Shown here in pieces: positions 54,441 through 63,494 of a stretch of 64,000 bases of DNA. Below the pieces are notes generated by a model, which was not told the origin of the DNA, did no database searches, and worked only from the letters and a program-made list of their open reading frames with translations. Source of the stretch: Enhydrobacter sp. (GTDB lineage Bacteria > Pseudomonadota > Alphaproteobacteria > Reyranellales > Reyranellaceae); assembly GCF_030246845.1 (NCBI RefSeq), contig NZ_CP126889.1, positions 868,001-932,000 on the forward strand. The letters run 5' to 3'. How positions within the stretch are numbered: the stretch's first letter is position 1; the number at the start of each line of letters is the position of its first letter. Both the position numbers and the translations under genes were made by a program.

Positions 54441-54557
54441 TCCCGTCTCGCTCTGCAGTGCCTTTTCCAGATGGACGCAGCCGAGACCGGCGGCAATCCT
54501 TTCGCGGTAAATAGCCTGTCGGGGGCTGGATCGCTACCTGCTGAAAGGGGCATTCCC

Positions 54558-55622
54558 ATGGCCGAGTTGACTGAAATCGAGAGCAAAATCTTCACGGCCA
54601 GCGATTTCCGGCTGGAAAACGGGCAAACCCTGCCTCTTCTCGAGCTCGCCTACGAGACCTATGGCACCCTCGCGCCTCAGCGCGACAACGCCATCCTGGT
54701 CGTCCATGGCTACACTTCGAGCCATCACGCCGCCGGCCGCAATGCCCGCGGCAAGGCCGGTCGTGGCGTCGCCGAAGGGTCGCCGGGCTGGTTCGACGCG
54801 CTGATCGGGCCGGGCAAGGCGGTCGACACGGATCGCCATTTCGTGATCGCCGTGAATGCGCTCGGATCCGCCCACGGCAGCACCGGGCCCAACACGACCG
54901 ATCCACGGACCCGAAAGCCGTATGGACCGACCTTTCCCGACATCACGCTGCGCGACATGGTGGCGAGCCAGAAGCTGCTGGTCGATTCGTTCGGCATCCC
55001 GCGACTCGTCGCGGTGATCGGCCCGTCGATGGGCGGGTTCCAGTCGTTCCAATGGGCGGCGTCCTATCCCGGCTTCATGAAGGCGGTCGTCCCGTCCGTG
55101 ACAGCGCCGCGCGCGCCGTCCGGCATCGACCGGCTGGAGGCGCTGCGGAAAAGGCTGGCCAGCGACCCCAACTGGAACGGCGGCTGGTACTATGAGAACG
55201 GCGGCATCACCGCGACGCTGGAGCAGATCCGCTTCGAAACGCTGATGAGCTATGGCCAGAACGAGATCCTGGCCAAGACCGTGCCCGATCCCAAGGCGCG
55301 GGAAGCGGCGATCCGGGCCAATGCCAGAGCCTGGGCGCAGGTCTACGACGGCCATTCGATGCTGGTGCTGCGCAAGGCGATCGGCACCTTCGACATCACG
55401 GACCAGTATGACAAGCTCAAGAAGGCCAGGGTGCTCTACGTCCAGTCGCCGACCGACAAGCTGTTCGACATCGGGCTGAGCCCGGGCTACGTCATGGACA
55501 TGCGCAAGGCTGGCGTCGACGTTACCTATGTGGAGCTGCCCTCGAACAAGGGCCATATGGCAAGCCATGCCGATGCGCCGCTATGGGCGCCGATCCTGGG
55601 CGCATTCCTGAAGAGCCTGTGA
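54558..55622 (+). CDS. MetX-like alpha/beta hydrolase (homoserine O-acetyltransferase family)
   Basis: A 354-residue alpha/beta hydrolase of the MetX fold. The nucleophile elbow is IGPSMGGFQSFQWA, LGSAHGSTGPNTTDPRTRKP is the typical loop, and the catalytic His is in SNKGHMASHAD near the C-terminus. True MetX proteins make O-acetyl- or O-succinyl-homoserine; this one diverges and is not beside metW, so another acyl transfer or hydrolysis is equally possible. The stop overlaps the next start (TGATG), coupling it to the glycosylase gene. Confidence 0.83.
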   Translation: MAELTEIESKIFTASDFRLENGQTLPLLELAYETYGTLAPQRDNAILVVHGYTSSHHAAGRNARGKAGRGVAEGSPGWFDALIGPGKAVDTDRHFVIAVNALGSAHGSTGPNTTDPRTRKPYGPTFPDITLRDMVASQKLLVDSFGIPRLVAVIGPSMGGFQSFQWAASYPGFMKAVVPSVTAPRAPSGIDRLEALRKRLASDPNWNGGWYYENGGITATLEQIRFETLMSYGQNEILAKTVPDPKAREAAIRANARAWAQVYDGHSMLVLRKAIGTFDITDQYDKLKKARVLYVQSPTDKLFDIGLSPGYVMDMRKAGVDVTYVELPSNKGHMASHADAPLWAPILGAFLKSL

Positions 55623-56476
55623 TGGCCGAAATGGCGATCGCGACCGAAGATCTCGTTGCATTGCTGCGCTGGTACATCGATCAGGGTGTCGACGAGGCCA
55701 TCGACGAGGAGCAGGTCGATCGTTTCGCCGTGCCTCCACCCGCTCCCGCCGCGCCCGCTGCCGCTGCGGCGAGGGCATCGTCGACACGTCCAGCGGCACC
55801 GACGCCGCCGAGATCGCCCGTGCCGTCGCCGGTGACGCGTGCTCCTGTGCCGATCGAATCGCCACAGCTCGTCGAGGATGCGCGGGCGCTCGCCGAAAGC
55901 TGCAACACGCTCGCCGAGCTGGAAGCGGCTGTACGGGCTTTCGAGGGCTGCGCGCTGAAGCGGACCGCGAAGAATACCGTGTTCGCCGACGGCACGCCGG
56001 GGGCGCCCGTGATGATCGTGGGCGAGGCGCCGGGCGGCGACGAGGATCGGCTGGGCAAGCCCTTCGTGGGGGTGAGCGGCCAGCTCATGGACCGCATGAT
56101 GGCGGCGATCGGCCTCACGCGCGATGGCGGCTTCTACATCACCAACATCCTGTTCTGGCGGCCGCCCGGCAACCGCACGCCGACCGTCGCCGAGCAGGCG
56201 ATGTGCCTCGCCTTCACGCGGCGCCACATCGAGCTCGCTCGGCCGAAGGTCCTGATCCTGGCCGGCGGAACGTCGGTCAAGGCCGTGCTCGACACCACCG
56301 AAGGCATCACGCGCATGCGCGGCAAGTGGGTGAGCTATCGGCTCGGAGACGGCACCGAGCTTCCCACCATGCCGACCTTCCACCCCGCCTACCTGCTGCG
56401 CACGCCCGCCAGCAAGCGCCTGAGCTGGCTGGACCTGCTCGCCGTCGACAAGAAGCTGAAAGAGCTCACCGCCTGA
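55622..56476 (+). CDS. Uracil-DNA glycosylase, family 4-like
   Basis: A 284-residue protein. A Pro/Ala-rich N-terminal 75 residues precede the glycosylase domain. VMIVGEAPGGDEDRLGKPFV is the uracil-binding/water-activating motif and PTFHPAYLLRTPASK the His motif. Family 4 enzymes bind a [4Fe-4S] cluster through C-x2-C plus two later cysteines; here the first pair is only a single Cys (FEGCALKR), a feature I recall from alphaproteobacterial members. It removes uracil from deaminated DNA. It lies on the other side of the ETF-QO gene's divergent promoter, a neighbourhood common in alphaproteobacteria. Confidence 0.85.
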   Translation: MAEMAIATEDLVALLRWYIDQGVDEAIDEEQVDRFAVPPPAPAAPAAAAARASSTRPAAPTPPRSPVPSPVTRAPVPIESPQLVEDARALAESCNTLAELEAAVRAFEGCALKRTAKNTVFADGTPGAPVMIVGEAPGGDEDRLGKPFVGVSGQLMDRMMAAIGLTRDGGFYITNILFWRPPGNRTPTVAEQAMCLAFTRRHIELARPKVLILAGGTSVKAVLDTTEGITRMRGKWVSYRLGDGTELPTMPTFHPAYLLRTPASKRLSWLDLLAVDKKLKELTA

Positions 56477-56482
56477 ACGCCG

Positions 56483-57106
56483 TCAGCCGAGGACAAGCCA
56501 GAGGCCCGCTGCGACGAGCGCCACGGTCCAGATCAGGTCGAGATTGATCCAGGCGCTGCGCAGGATCGCGAGCCCGACCCATTCGTAGACGACGATCGCA
56601 AGCGAAGCCGTGACCGAGAGCATGGCGAGGGTATGCAGGCCCACGCCGGCAAGAGCGGGCCCGATCGGCCCAGCCGCCGAAGCGGCGGTGCCGCCGGGAA
56701 AGCAGAGCGGCATCAGTGCGGGCCACAGCATCAGGCCGGCGCCGTGTGCCGTCGCCATTGCGAACGACCACACGCCGAGACCGAGCAGGCCGGTCTGCAG
56801 GCCCACCCGCACGCGATGATGTGACCCGTAGCGCCAGTGATAGACGGCCCATGCGATCAGTATCGCGCCGGCAACGACGCCGAGCGCGCGCCCGTCGATC
56901 GGCATGCCAACAGACACGACCGCCGCCGCGACCAGCGCGATCGACAGCGCGTGTCCGGCGGCGATCGGCAGCAGCGAGAGCCAGACGACGCGACGCTCGT
57001 TGCGATGCAGCCCGAGCGCGACGGCGAACAGCCATCCCATGGCCGGATTGAGACCGTGGAAGGCGCCCAGCCCCGCCACGACGATCCAGGGCCAAGGGTC
57101 GCTCAT
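56483..57106 (-). CDS. Polytopic membrane protein, distantly NicO/RcnA-like
   Basis: A 207-residue protein with about six transmembrane segments. Conserved-looking intramembrane pieces are FHGLNPAMGWLFAVALG at the N-terminus, AAGHALSIALVAAAV and GVGLHTLAMLS. The pattern of His in helix 1 and GHALS in helix 2 recalls NicO/RcnA and related metal transporters, but the HX4DH motif is absent (HGLNPAMG). It lies downstream of the selenium-binding protein gene on the same strand, with a repeat element between. Function unproven. Confidence 0.65.
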   Translation of the reverse strand: MSDPWPWIVVAGLGAFHGLNPAMGWLFAVALGLHRNERRVVWLSLLPIAAGHALSIALVAAAVVSVGMPIDGRALGVVAGAILIAWAVYHWRYGSHHRVRVGLQTGLLGLGVWSFAMATAHGAGLMLWPALMPLCFPGGTAASAAGPIGPALAGVGLHTLAMLSVTASLAIVVYEWVGLAILRSAWINLDLIWTVALVAAGLWLVLG

Positions 57107-57130
57107 GGCCGAGGAGCCCTTGTCCCGGCC

Positions 57131-57205
57131 GTGTCGTCCCGAACGAAGTGGGCGATCTTTGGCGGCGTTCGATCAAGGATCCTCCGCTGCGCTCGGGATG
57201 ACACC
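57131..57205. repeat. Dispersed inverted-repeat element, copy 4 (diverged)
   Basis: The right arm (57175-57205, core CCGCTGCGCTCGGGATGACA) is well preserved; the left arm (57131-57150, GTGTCGTCCCGAACGAAGTG) has several changes. It fills the gap between the membrane-protein gene and the selenium-binding-protein gene. Confidence 0.65.
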
Positions 57206-57242
57206 GGAGGTGCGGTAGCGGCTCCCATCAGCGGGGCGTGCG

Positions 57243-58634
57243 TCAAGGATAGCAGAAGGAATCGGACGAACAGTCGCCGCCTTCGAGCCGAACCTGGTGC
57301 GGCCGATGCGACTTGGGCCATTCGACGAAGAACCGCGAATCGAAGGTGATGCCGCCGGCCGGTTCGGCATCGAGCTTCACCATCCAGCCGTCGATGCCGT
57401 CGGGATAGAATTGCTGGTCGATCGCGCCATAAAGCGAATTGGTGAAGTAGACGCGCCGGCCGTCGCGACTGATCTCGACCATCTGCGGCCCGCCGTTCAG
57501 CGGGCCCGTGCCCGAGGGATGGGCGGCGCGGGCGACGATGCCGCCGATCCGCACCTTGCCCGTCAGCCTGGGATTGAACGGGTCGGAAACGTCGTACTGG
57601 CGCAGATCGCCGGTCCCCCAGCATGCGACGTACAGGAACCGGTCGTCCATCGACAGATCGATGTCGGTCACCAGCGGCGGGCAGGCCTTGAAGCCCTTCA
57701 GGACCGGCGGCAACTGGTCCTCGTGCGCCGGCTCGGCCGGGATCTCGACCACCTTCCTGACCGCCCACTTCCCGCCATCGCGATACCAGGTCCAGATCGA
57801 CGACGACAGGTCCTCGAGGCTCAGGACGCAGTTGACGAAGCCGTACGCCTTCGTTGGATTGTGCGCCGGCCTGAGCTCGAAGACGAGCTGTTGCTTGTCG
57901 CCGAAATCGATGGTCTGCACGTGCTTGCGCCCGTGCAAGTCCCAGAAATGCAGGCGCCGCCCGTACTTCGCGCCGAGCAGGATTTCCGGATTCAACCCGT
58001 TCTCGAAGGTATCGGGCGTCCCCCATTCGCTGGTCACCATCGTGTCGTGACCGAGATGCCACCACGCATCGTAGGCGAGCTGCTGCGGCCCGCGGTCCAT
58101 CTCCCACTGGCCGCGCACATCGAAGTTCTCGTGGTCCATCAGGAAGACGCCGCCCGGCGCCTTTCCTTCGCGATTGCCGAGCGCCGCGACATAGATGCCT
58201 TCGGGGCCGCAATGCACGGTATGGGGCCGCGTATAGCCTGCCCGTTCCGCGACCTCGGCCGGCTCGACGACCTTGACGATGGCGGGCTTGCGCGGATCGG
58301 GCTTGGTGTCGAGCACGTGGATGCGTGACGACCTGAGGCCCGGCACGATCAGGTAGCGCCGCTCGCTGTGGGGATGCGGCGCATTCGGGCAGAGACAGGA
58401 CGAGCACGCATTCCAGCCGAAATGATGCAGTTCATCCCCGAGATTGGGCATGGCAGCGCTGCCCACGATCGTCGAGTAGCCCGGGGAGCCGGGATCGACG
58501 TCGACGACGGCGATTGCATCCGGCTGTGCGCGCTGCGGATCGAAGGCGGCCACGTAGGCCAGCGTTTCCGCCGGCGCCTTCATCGCCATGCGCGGTGAAG
58601 GATAGAAACTGGGGTCGGGTGTCCATGTCGCCAT
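57243..58634 (-). CDS. Selenium-binding protein / methanethiol oxidase (SBP56 family)
   Basis: A 463-residue beta-propeller protein. Family landmarks are LHHFGWNACSSCLCP (HH 70-71, CSSC 77-80), RPHTVHCGPEGIYVAALGN, WHLGHDTMVTSEWGTPDTFE and RFLYVACWGTGDLRQYDVS. Bacterial members (MtoX) and human SELENBP1 oxidise methanethiol to formaldehyde, H2S and H2O2 and need copper. Bacterial MtoX is exported; here no obvious signal peptide precedes MATWTPDPSF, unless a different start is used. GGGAGGTG supports the ATG at 58634. The downstream membrane protein is a possible metal or product transporter. Confidence 0.88.
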   Translation of the reverse strand: MATWTPDPSFYPSPRMAMKAPAETLAYVAAFDPQRAQPDAIAVVDVDPGSPGYSTIVGSAAMPNLGDELHHFGWNACSSCLCPNAPHPHSERRYLIVPGLRSSRIHVLDTKPDPRKPAIVKVVEPAEVAERAGYTRPHTVHCGPEGIYVAALGNREGKAPGGVFLMDHENFDVRGQWEMDRGPQQLAYDAWWHLGHDTMVTSEWGTPDTFENGLNPEILLGAKYGRRLHFWDLHGRKHVQTIDFGDKQQLVFELRPAHNPTKAYGFVNCVLSLEDLSSSIWTWYRDGGKWAVRKVVEIPAEPAHEDQLPPVLKGFKACPPLVTDIDLSMDDRFLYVACWGTGDLRQYDVSDPFNPRLTGKVRIGGIVARAAHPSGTGPLNGGPQMVEISRDGRRVYFTNSLYGAIDQQFYPDGIDGWMVKLDAEPAGGITFDSRFFVEWPKSHRPHQVRLEGGDCSSDSFCYP

Positions 58635-58668
58635 AACGCACCTCCCTCTTCGTGCAACTCGGAAGATG

Positions 58669-58763
58669 GTGTCGTCCCGAGCGACGCTCGGGGTCTCTGG
58701 CGATGCCGAATGAACGTCCCTGTCTTCGGCTTCGCTCAAAGCAGACGCCGTACACGGGATGAC
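58669..58763. repeat. Degenerate copy of the dispersed inverted repeat
   Basis: GTGTCGTCCCGAGCG starts at 58669 and fragments of the opposite arm (GCTTCGCTC, then CGGGATGAC ending 58763) follow, with an interruption. It is the weakest copy and lies between the selenium-binding-protein and GNAT genes. Confidence 0.45.
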
Positions 58764-58824
58764 GCTGTTTCCGGAACTCGGTCCGCGCCGATACTATCAC
58801 GGGCGGGCGGCAAAAACTCTCCTT

Positions 58825-59247
58825 CTAGAGCTTCTTCCTCAGGAAGAACTTCTTGTGGCCCGTCGGATAGTCGTCCAGCGTGCCGAACACCTCGTAGCCG
58901 CGCTTCTCGTAGAAGGGGCGTGCCTGGAAGGAATGGGTGTCGAGGGTCGCGGTATGGCAATGTCGCTCCCGCGCATAGGCTTCGGCGGCATCCATCAGGC
59001 GCGTTCCATTGTCCCGGCCGCGGACCGCCTCGTCGACCCAGACGAACGAGATGTGCAGACAGCCGCCCCAGACCATGCCGAGCAGCCCACCCATGACCTC
59101 GCCGCGCTCGGTCTTGAGATAGAAGTTGACGGGATAGTAGGCCGACACGCCCGTAGCGGCGAAGTTGTGGTAGATCACGCCGTTGCGGACGCGCTCGGCA
59201 TCGGCGCCGTTCTCCGCCTGATCGAACACCAGCTCGAGCTCTTGCAT
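58825..59247 (-). CDS. GNAT-family N-acetyltransferase
   Basis: A 140-residue protein with the GNAT layout: strand 4 region VMGGLLGMVWGGCLHISFVWV, the acetyl-CoA pyrophosphate loop DEAVRGRDNGTRLMDAAEAYA (motif A, R/Q-x-x-G-x-G/A) and a C-terminal ARPFYEKRGYEVFGTL segment typical of the fold. The substrate is unknown. It begins 1 base after the end of panE, so the two are probably co-transcribed with the ligase and malate synthase upstream. Confidence 0.85.
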   Translation of the reverse strand: MQELELVFDQAENGADAERVRNGVIYHNFAATGVSAYYPVNFYLKTERGEVMGGLLGMVWGGCLHISFVWVDEAVRGRDNGTRLMDAAEAYARERHCHTATLDTHSFQARPFYEKRGYEVFGTLDDYPTGHKKFFLRKKL

Positions 59248-59248
59248 A

Positions 59249-60217
59249 TCAGCGCATCTCCGCCCGTTGCCGAACGAGCGCGAGGATCGAACGGCCGATC
59301 GGCATGTCGACGCCGACCCATCCCGCCATCTCGACCACGGCCCCCAGCAGCGCCTCGATCTCGAGCGGTCGGCCGCGCTCGAGGTCCTGCAGCATCGAGG
59401 TCTTGTGCGCGCCGACCTCGGCCCCGCCGGCCAGCCGCTTGTCGACGTCGATCGCGAACCTGACGCCGAGCTTCTCGGCCACGGCCTGCCCTTCGATCAT
59501 CAACGCCCGGCAGACGGCATGCGTGCCGGGATCGGCCAGCACCTTGTCGAGCGTGGCGCCGGTGAGCGCGCTCACCGGGTTGAACGCCATGTTGCCCCAG
59601 AGCTTGACCCAGAGCTCGTCGCGGATGCGTGGTCGCACCGGCGCCTTGAGGCCGGCCTTGATCAGGAGCTCCGAGAGCTTGCCGGCCCGCGCGCTGCGGC
59701 TGCCGTCGGGCTCGCCCAGGGTGAAGCGGTCGCCGTAGGTGTGCTCGACCACGCCCGGCTCGACGACGTCGGCCGCCGGATAGACGATGCAGCCCAGCGT
59801 CTGCTCGGGCGGCAGGCCGGCCGACACGACGCCTGCTGGATCGACGGCCTCGACGCGTCGCCCCTCCAAGTCGCCGCCGAGCTTGTAGGTGTACCACCAG
59901 GGCACGCCGTTGATCGCCGCGACGATGGTCGTGCCGGACCCGATCAGGGGCTCGAGCTGCGCCATTGCCGGGATGAGCGAATGCGCCTTGAGGGTCAGCA
60001 CGAGATAGTCCTGCGGGCCGACGTCCCTGGGGTCGGTCTCGACCCGGGGCTTCGTGACTGTCTTCCGGCCGTCGCTCAGCAGCACGAGTCCCCTGGCGCG
60101 CATCGCCTCGTAGTGCGGGCCGCGCGCCACGACCGTCACCGGCATTCCGGCCATCTCGAGCCTGGCGGCCATCAGCCCGCCGATTGCGCCTGCGCCGAAG
60201 ACGCAGATCGAGGTCAC
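59249..60217 (-). CDS. panE: 2-Dehydropantoate 2-reductase family
   Basis: A 322-residue enzyme. The NADPH motif is CVFGAGAIGGLMAARL, LTLKAHSLIPAM follows, and LWVKLWGNMAFNPVSALTGA carries the catalytic Lys region of ketopantoate reductases. It reduces ketopantoate to pantoate for CoA synthesis, though paralogues with other ketoacid substrates exist. A GTG at 60217 begins the homologous region. It is 10 bases after the acyl-CoA ligase stop, on the same strand. Confidence 0.83.
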   Translation of the reverse strand: MTSICVFGAGAIGGLMAARLEMAGMPVTVVARGPHYEAMRARGLVLLSDGRKTVTKPRVETDPRDVGPQDYLVLTLKAHSLIPAMAQLEPLIGSGTTIVAAINGVPWWYTYKLGGDLEGRRVEAVDPAGVVSAGLPPEQTLGCIVYPAADVVEPGVVEHTYGDRFTLGEPDGSRSARAGKLSELLIKAGLKAPVRPRIRDELWVKLWGNMAFNPVSALTGATLDKVLADPGTHAVCRALMIEGQAVAEKLGVRFAIDVDKRLAGGAEVGAHKTSMLQDLERGRPLEIEALLGAVVEMAGWVGVDMPIGRSILALVRQRAEMR

Positions 60218-60227
60218 GCGCCTGCTC

Positions 60228-61760
60228 TCACGCCGATGCCTCGCCAAGGCCGAGCTTGGCGGCAAGCCCGATGCGCTGCAGCTTGCCCGTGGCACCCTTG
60301 GGGATCTCGGTCACGAACAGGACCTTGCGCGGCACCTTGAAGTCGGCGGCGCGCGCCGCCACGAAGTCGCGCAGCTCGCGCTCCGTGCACTCGCAGCCCG
60401 AGCGCAGCACCACGACCGCGCCCACCTCCTCGCCGAGCTTGGCATGCGGGATGGCAAAGGTCAGGCACTGCTCGACCGACGGGTGATCCATCAGGATGAC
60501 GTCGATCTCGATCGGGCTGATCTTCTCGCCGCCGCGATTGATGATCTCCTTCAGCCGACCGTTGAGGAAAAGATAGCCGTCTTCGTCGAAGTAGCCCTGA
60601 TCGCCGGTACGGAACCAGCCGTTGGTGAAGGCCTTGGCATTGGCGTCGGGATTGTTGTCGTAACCCGCCGTCACGTTCGGTCCCTGGATCACGACCTCGC
60701 CGGTCTGCCCTTGCGGCAGGATGTTGCCGGCCTCGTCCATGATCGAGATCTTCGGCCCGGCCGGCAGGCCGACGGCGCCCGCCTTGCGCTTGCCGGGTGG
60801 CAGCGCGTTGGAGGCCATCTGGTGGCTTGCCTCCGTCATGCCGTAGGCCTCGATCACCGGGCAGCCGAACGCCGCCTCAAGCTCGGCCATGACCTGCGGC
60901 GGCAGCGACGAGGACGAGGACCGGATGAAGCGGAGCTTCGCCGCCTTCGCCACCTCGGCATTGCCGCGCAAGCGGCCCAGGATCGCTTGATGCATGGTCG
61001 GCACGGCCGTGTACCAGGTGGGCTTCACCTCCTCGAGCCAGGCGAAGAAGCGGAGCGCATTGAAGCCCGGCGTGCAGGACACCGAAGCGCCGGCCGCAAG
61101 CGAGGACAGCGTCGCCGCGATCAGCCCGTGGATATGGAACAGCGGCATGATGTTCATGCAGCGGTCGCTGGGCGTCAGCCGGAGCGTCGCGCCGATATGG
61201 CGCGCCGAGGCGGCAAGGTTGGCCGTCGACAGTGGCACGATCTTGGGCCGCGCCGTCGTGCCGGACGTATGCAGCACCAGCGCGATGTCGCCGTTCGAGG
61301 AGACGCCCGGCTTGGCCGCCTTCGCCGGCTTCAACGCCGAGACATCGAGCGTGAAGATGCCCGCCGGCGCCTCGTCGGTCGGCACCAGCTCGATGATCGG
61401 TACGCCGAGCTTTTCCGCCACGCCGCGCACCGGGCTTTCCAAACCTTTGGGCACGATCACGGCCTTGGGCTTGAGGTCGTCGATATAGAACTGGAACTCC
61501 TCGGCACGATAGGCGGGGTTCAACGGCGCCGAGGTCGTGCCGGATGCGACCGACACGAACGAGGTCGCGGCCTCCGGCCCGTTGGGCACGACCATGGCGA
61601 CGCGGTCGCCGCGGCCGATCCCGACGCCGTTCAGGGTGTCGAGCGTGTCGTCGACGAGCTTCTTCAGCCCGGCGAAGGCAAGCCATGGCCGGCCCGGCGC
61701 CCCCACCGCCGGGGCATCGGGTTTGCCGGATGATGTGACGTCGTAGACAGCCTGAACCAT
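60228..61760 (-). CDS. Acyl-CoA ligase, oxalyl-CoA synthetase-like
   Basis: A 510-residue ANL-family ligase. Motif A5/P-loop HTSGTTARPKIVPLS, adenylate motif EAYGMTEASHQM, and the hinge YLFLNGRLKEIINRGGEKISP with the C-terminal Lys in GATGKLQRIGLA are complete. The compact size and the FYIDDLKPKAVIVPKG section resemble the PCS60/AAE3 type, which activates oxalate. Nearby malate synthase and panE suit a C2-acid or general ligase. The substrate is an inference. It overlaps nothing and ends 10 bases before panE. Confidence 0.82.
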   Translation of the reverse strand: MVQAVYDVTSSGKPDAPAVGAPGRPWLAFAGLKKLVDDTLDTLNGVGIGRGDRVAMVVPNGPEAATSFVSVASGTTSAPLNPAYRAEEFQFYIDDLKPKAVIVPKGLESPVRGVAEKLGVPIIELVPTDEAPAGIFTLDVSALKPAKAAKPGVSSNGDIALVLHTSGTTARPKIVPLSTANLAASARHIGATLRLTPSDRCMNIMPLFHIHGLIAATLSSLAAGASVSCTPGFNALRFFAWLEEVKPTWYTAVPTMHQAILGRLRGNAEVAKAAKLRFIRSSSSSLPPQVMAELEAAFGCPVIEAYGMTEASHQMASNALPPGKRKAGAVGLPAGPKISIMDEAGNILPQGQTGEVVIQGPNVTAGYDNNPDANAKAFTNGWFRTGDQGYFDEDGYLFLNGRLKEIINRGGEKISPIEIDVILMDHPSVEQCLTFAIPHAKLGEEVGAVVVLRSGCECTERELRDFVAARAADFKVPRKVLFVTEIPKGATGKLQRIGLAAKLGLGEASA

Positions 61761-61782
61761 GGTCCGTTTCCTCTCACACTCT

Positions 61783-63402
61783 TTACGCCGCCGCCTTCTT
61801 CTCGTCCGCGACGATGCGGTCGTAGGCAGGCAGCGTCAGGAACTCGCAGAACTGCGGCTGCTCGACCAGGTCGATCATGAGCTGGGCGGCATCCTCGTAG
61901 CGCGCCCTGCCGTAGGCCTCCTCGCCGATCTGCGCCTTCATCTTGTCGTTCTCCTCGCGCACGATCTGGCGCACGAACTCCCTGGTGATCGGCCGGCCGT
62001 CCTCGAGTTTCTGGCTGTGACGCATCCACTGCCAGACCTGCGCGCGGCTGATCTCGGCGGTGGCGGCATCCTCCATCAGATTGAAGAGCGGCACGCAGCC
62101 GATGCCGCGCAGCCACGCCTCGAGGTAGCCGATGCCGACGGCCACGTTCTGGCGCAGGCCTGCCTCTGTCTTGGTGCCGTTCGGCACCTGGATCAGGTCG
62201 GCGGCACTGACATGCACGTCCTGCCGCTTGCGCGCGATCTGGTTGGCTTCCTTCATGACAGCGTCGAACTCGGCCTTGGCGATCGCGACCAGGCCGGGAT
62301 GGGCGACCCAGGTACCGTCGTGGCCGTCGCCCGCCTCGCGCTTCTTGTCGGCGCGCACGCGCTCCATCGCGACCTCGTTGGCGGCCGGATCGTTCTTGAT
62401 CGGGATCTGTGCTGCCATGCCACCCATCGCATGCACCTCGCGGCGATGGCAGGTCTTGATCAGGAGCTGGCTGTAGCAGCGCAGGAAGTGCGAGGTCATC
62501 GTCACCTGTCCGCGATCGGGCAGCACCGCCCACGCCTGCTCGCGGAACTTCTTGATGAAGGAGAAGATATAGTCCCAGCGGCCGCAATTGAGGCCGGCGG
62601 AGTGGTCCTTGAGCTCCCACAGGATCTCGTCCATCTCGAAGGTGGCGAGGATGGTCTCGATCAGGACCGTCGCCTTGATCGATCTCTGCGGCACGCCGAG
62701 CGCATTCTGTGCATGCACGAAGACGTCGTTCCAGAGCCTGGCCTCGAGATGGCTCTCCATCTTGGGCAGGTAGAAGTAGGGGCCCGTGCCGCGCGCCAGC
62801 GCCTCCTTGGCGTTATGGAAGAAATAGAGGCCGAAATCGAACAGCGAGCCCGACATCGGCCTGCCGTCGACGGTCATATGCTTTTCGAGGAGATGCCAGC
62901 CGCGCGGCCTCACGAACAGCACCGCTGTCTTGTCGTTGAGCTTGTAGGCTTTCTGGCTCTGCGGATCGACATAGTCGATCTGGCGGCGCACCGCGTCCAT
63001 CAGGTTGAACTGGCCCTCGACCATGTTGGTCCAGGAGGGCGTGCTCGCATCCTCGAAGTCGGCCATGAAGACGTTGGCGCCGCAATTCAGCGCATTGATG
63101 ATCATCTTGCGGTCGACCGGCCCCGTGATCTCGACGCGCCGGTCCAGAATGTCCTTGGGCAGCGGCGCCACTGTCCAGTCGTTCTCGCGGATCTGGGCGG
63201 TGTCCCTCAGGAAATCCGGCTTCTCGCCCGCGTCCAGCCGCTTCTGGCGCTCGACCCGCGCCGCGAGCAACTCCTCGCGGCGGGCATTGAACCGGCGCTG
63301 CAGGTCGGCCAGGAAGGCCAGCGCATCCCTCGTCAGCACCCTCTCGAAGCCGGGCTGGATGGCCCCGTCGATCGCGACGCCGCCCGGAAGGTCCAATGCC
63401 AT
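61783..63402 (-). CDS. aceB: Malate synthase A
   Basis: A 539-residue enzyme. The family signature [18 protein letters not shown] is intact, and [14 protein letters not shown] and RPRGWHL give the active-site Asp/Arg regions. It condenses glyoxylate and acetyl-CoA to malate. The A-type size (about 530 residues) fits. The start at 63402 follows AGGGGAAACGACC; an in-frame ATG at 63426 lacks such a site. No isocitrate lyase is present in the window. It is divergent from puuD across 92 bases. Confidence 0.93.
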   Translation of the reverse strand: MALDLPGGVAIDGAIQPGFERVLTRDALAFLADLQRRFNARREELLAARVERQKRLDAGEKPDFLRDTAQIRENDWTVAPLPKDILDRRVEITGPVDRKMIINALNCGANVFMADFEDASTPSWTNMVEGQFNLMDAVRRQIDYVDPQSQKAYKLNDKTAVLFVRPRGWHLLEKHMTVDGRPMSGSLFDFGLYFFHNAKEALARGTGPYFYLPKMESHLEARLWNDVFVHAQNALGVPQRSIKATVLIETILATFEMDEILWELKDHSAGLNCGRWDYIFSFIKKFREQAWAVLPDRGQVTMTSHFLRCYSQLLIKTCHRREVHAMGGMAAQIPIKNDPAANEVAMERVRADKKREAGDGHDGTWVAHPGLVAIAKAEFDAVMKEANQIARKRQDVHVSAADLIQVPNGTKTEAGLRQNVAVGIGYLEAWLRGIGCVPLFNLMEDAATAEISRAQVWQWMRHSQKLEDGRPITREFVRQIVREENDKMKAQIGEEAYGRARYEDAAQLMIDLVEQPQFCEFLTLPAYDRIVADEKKAAA

Positions 63403-63494
63403 GGTCGTTTCCCCTTGAGATTTCACGGAATTGAAGGAGGTGAAGCGCGATTTACCGCCTTGAGGGCCCGCCCGGCAAGGCGCTACGAGAGGGA

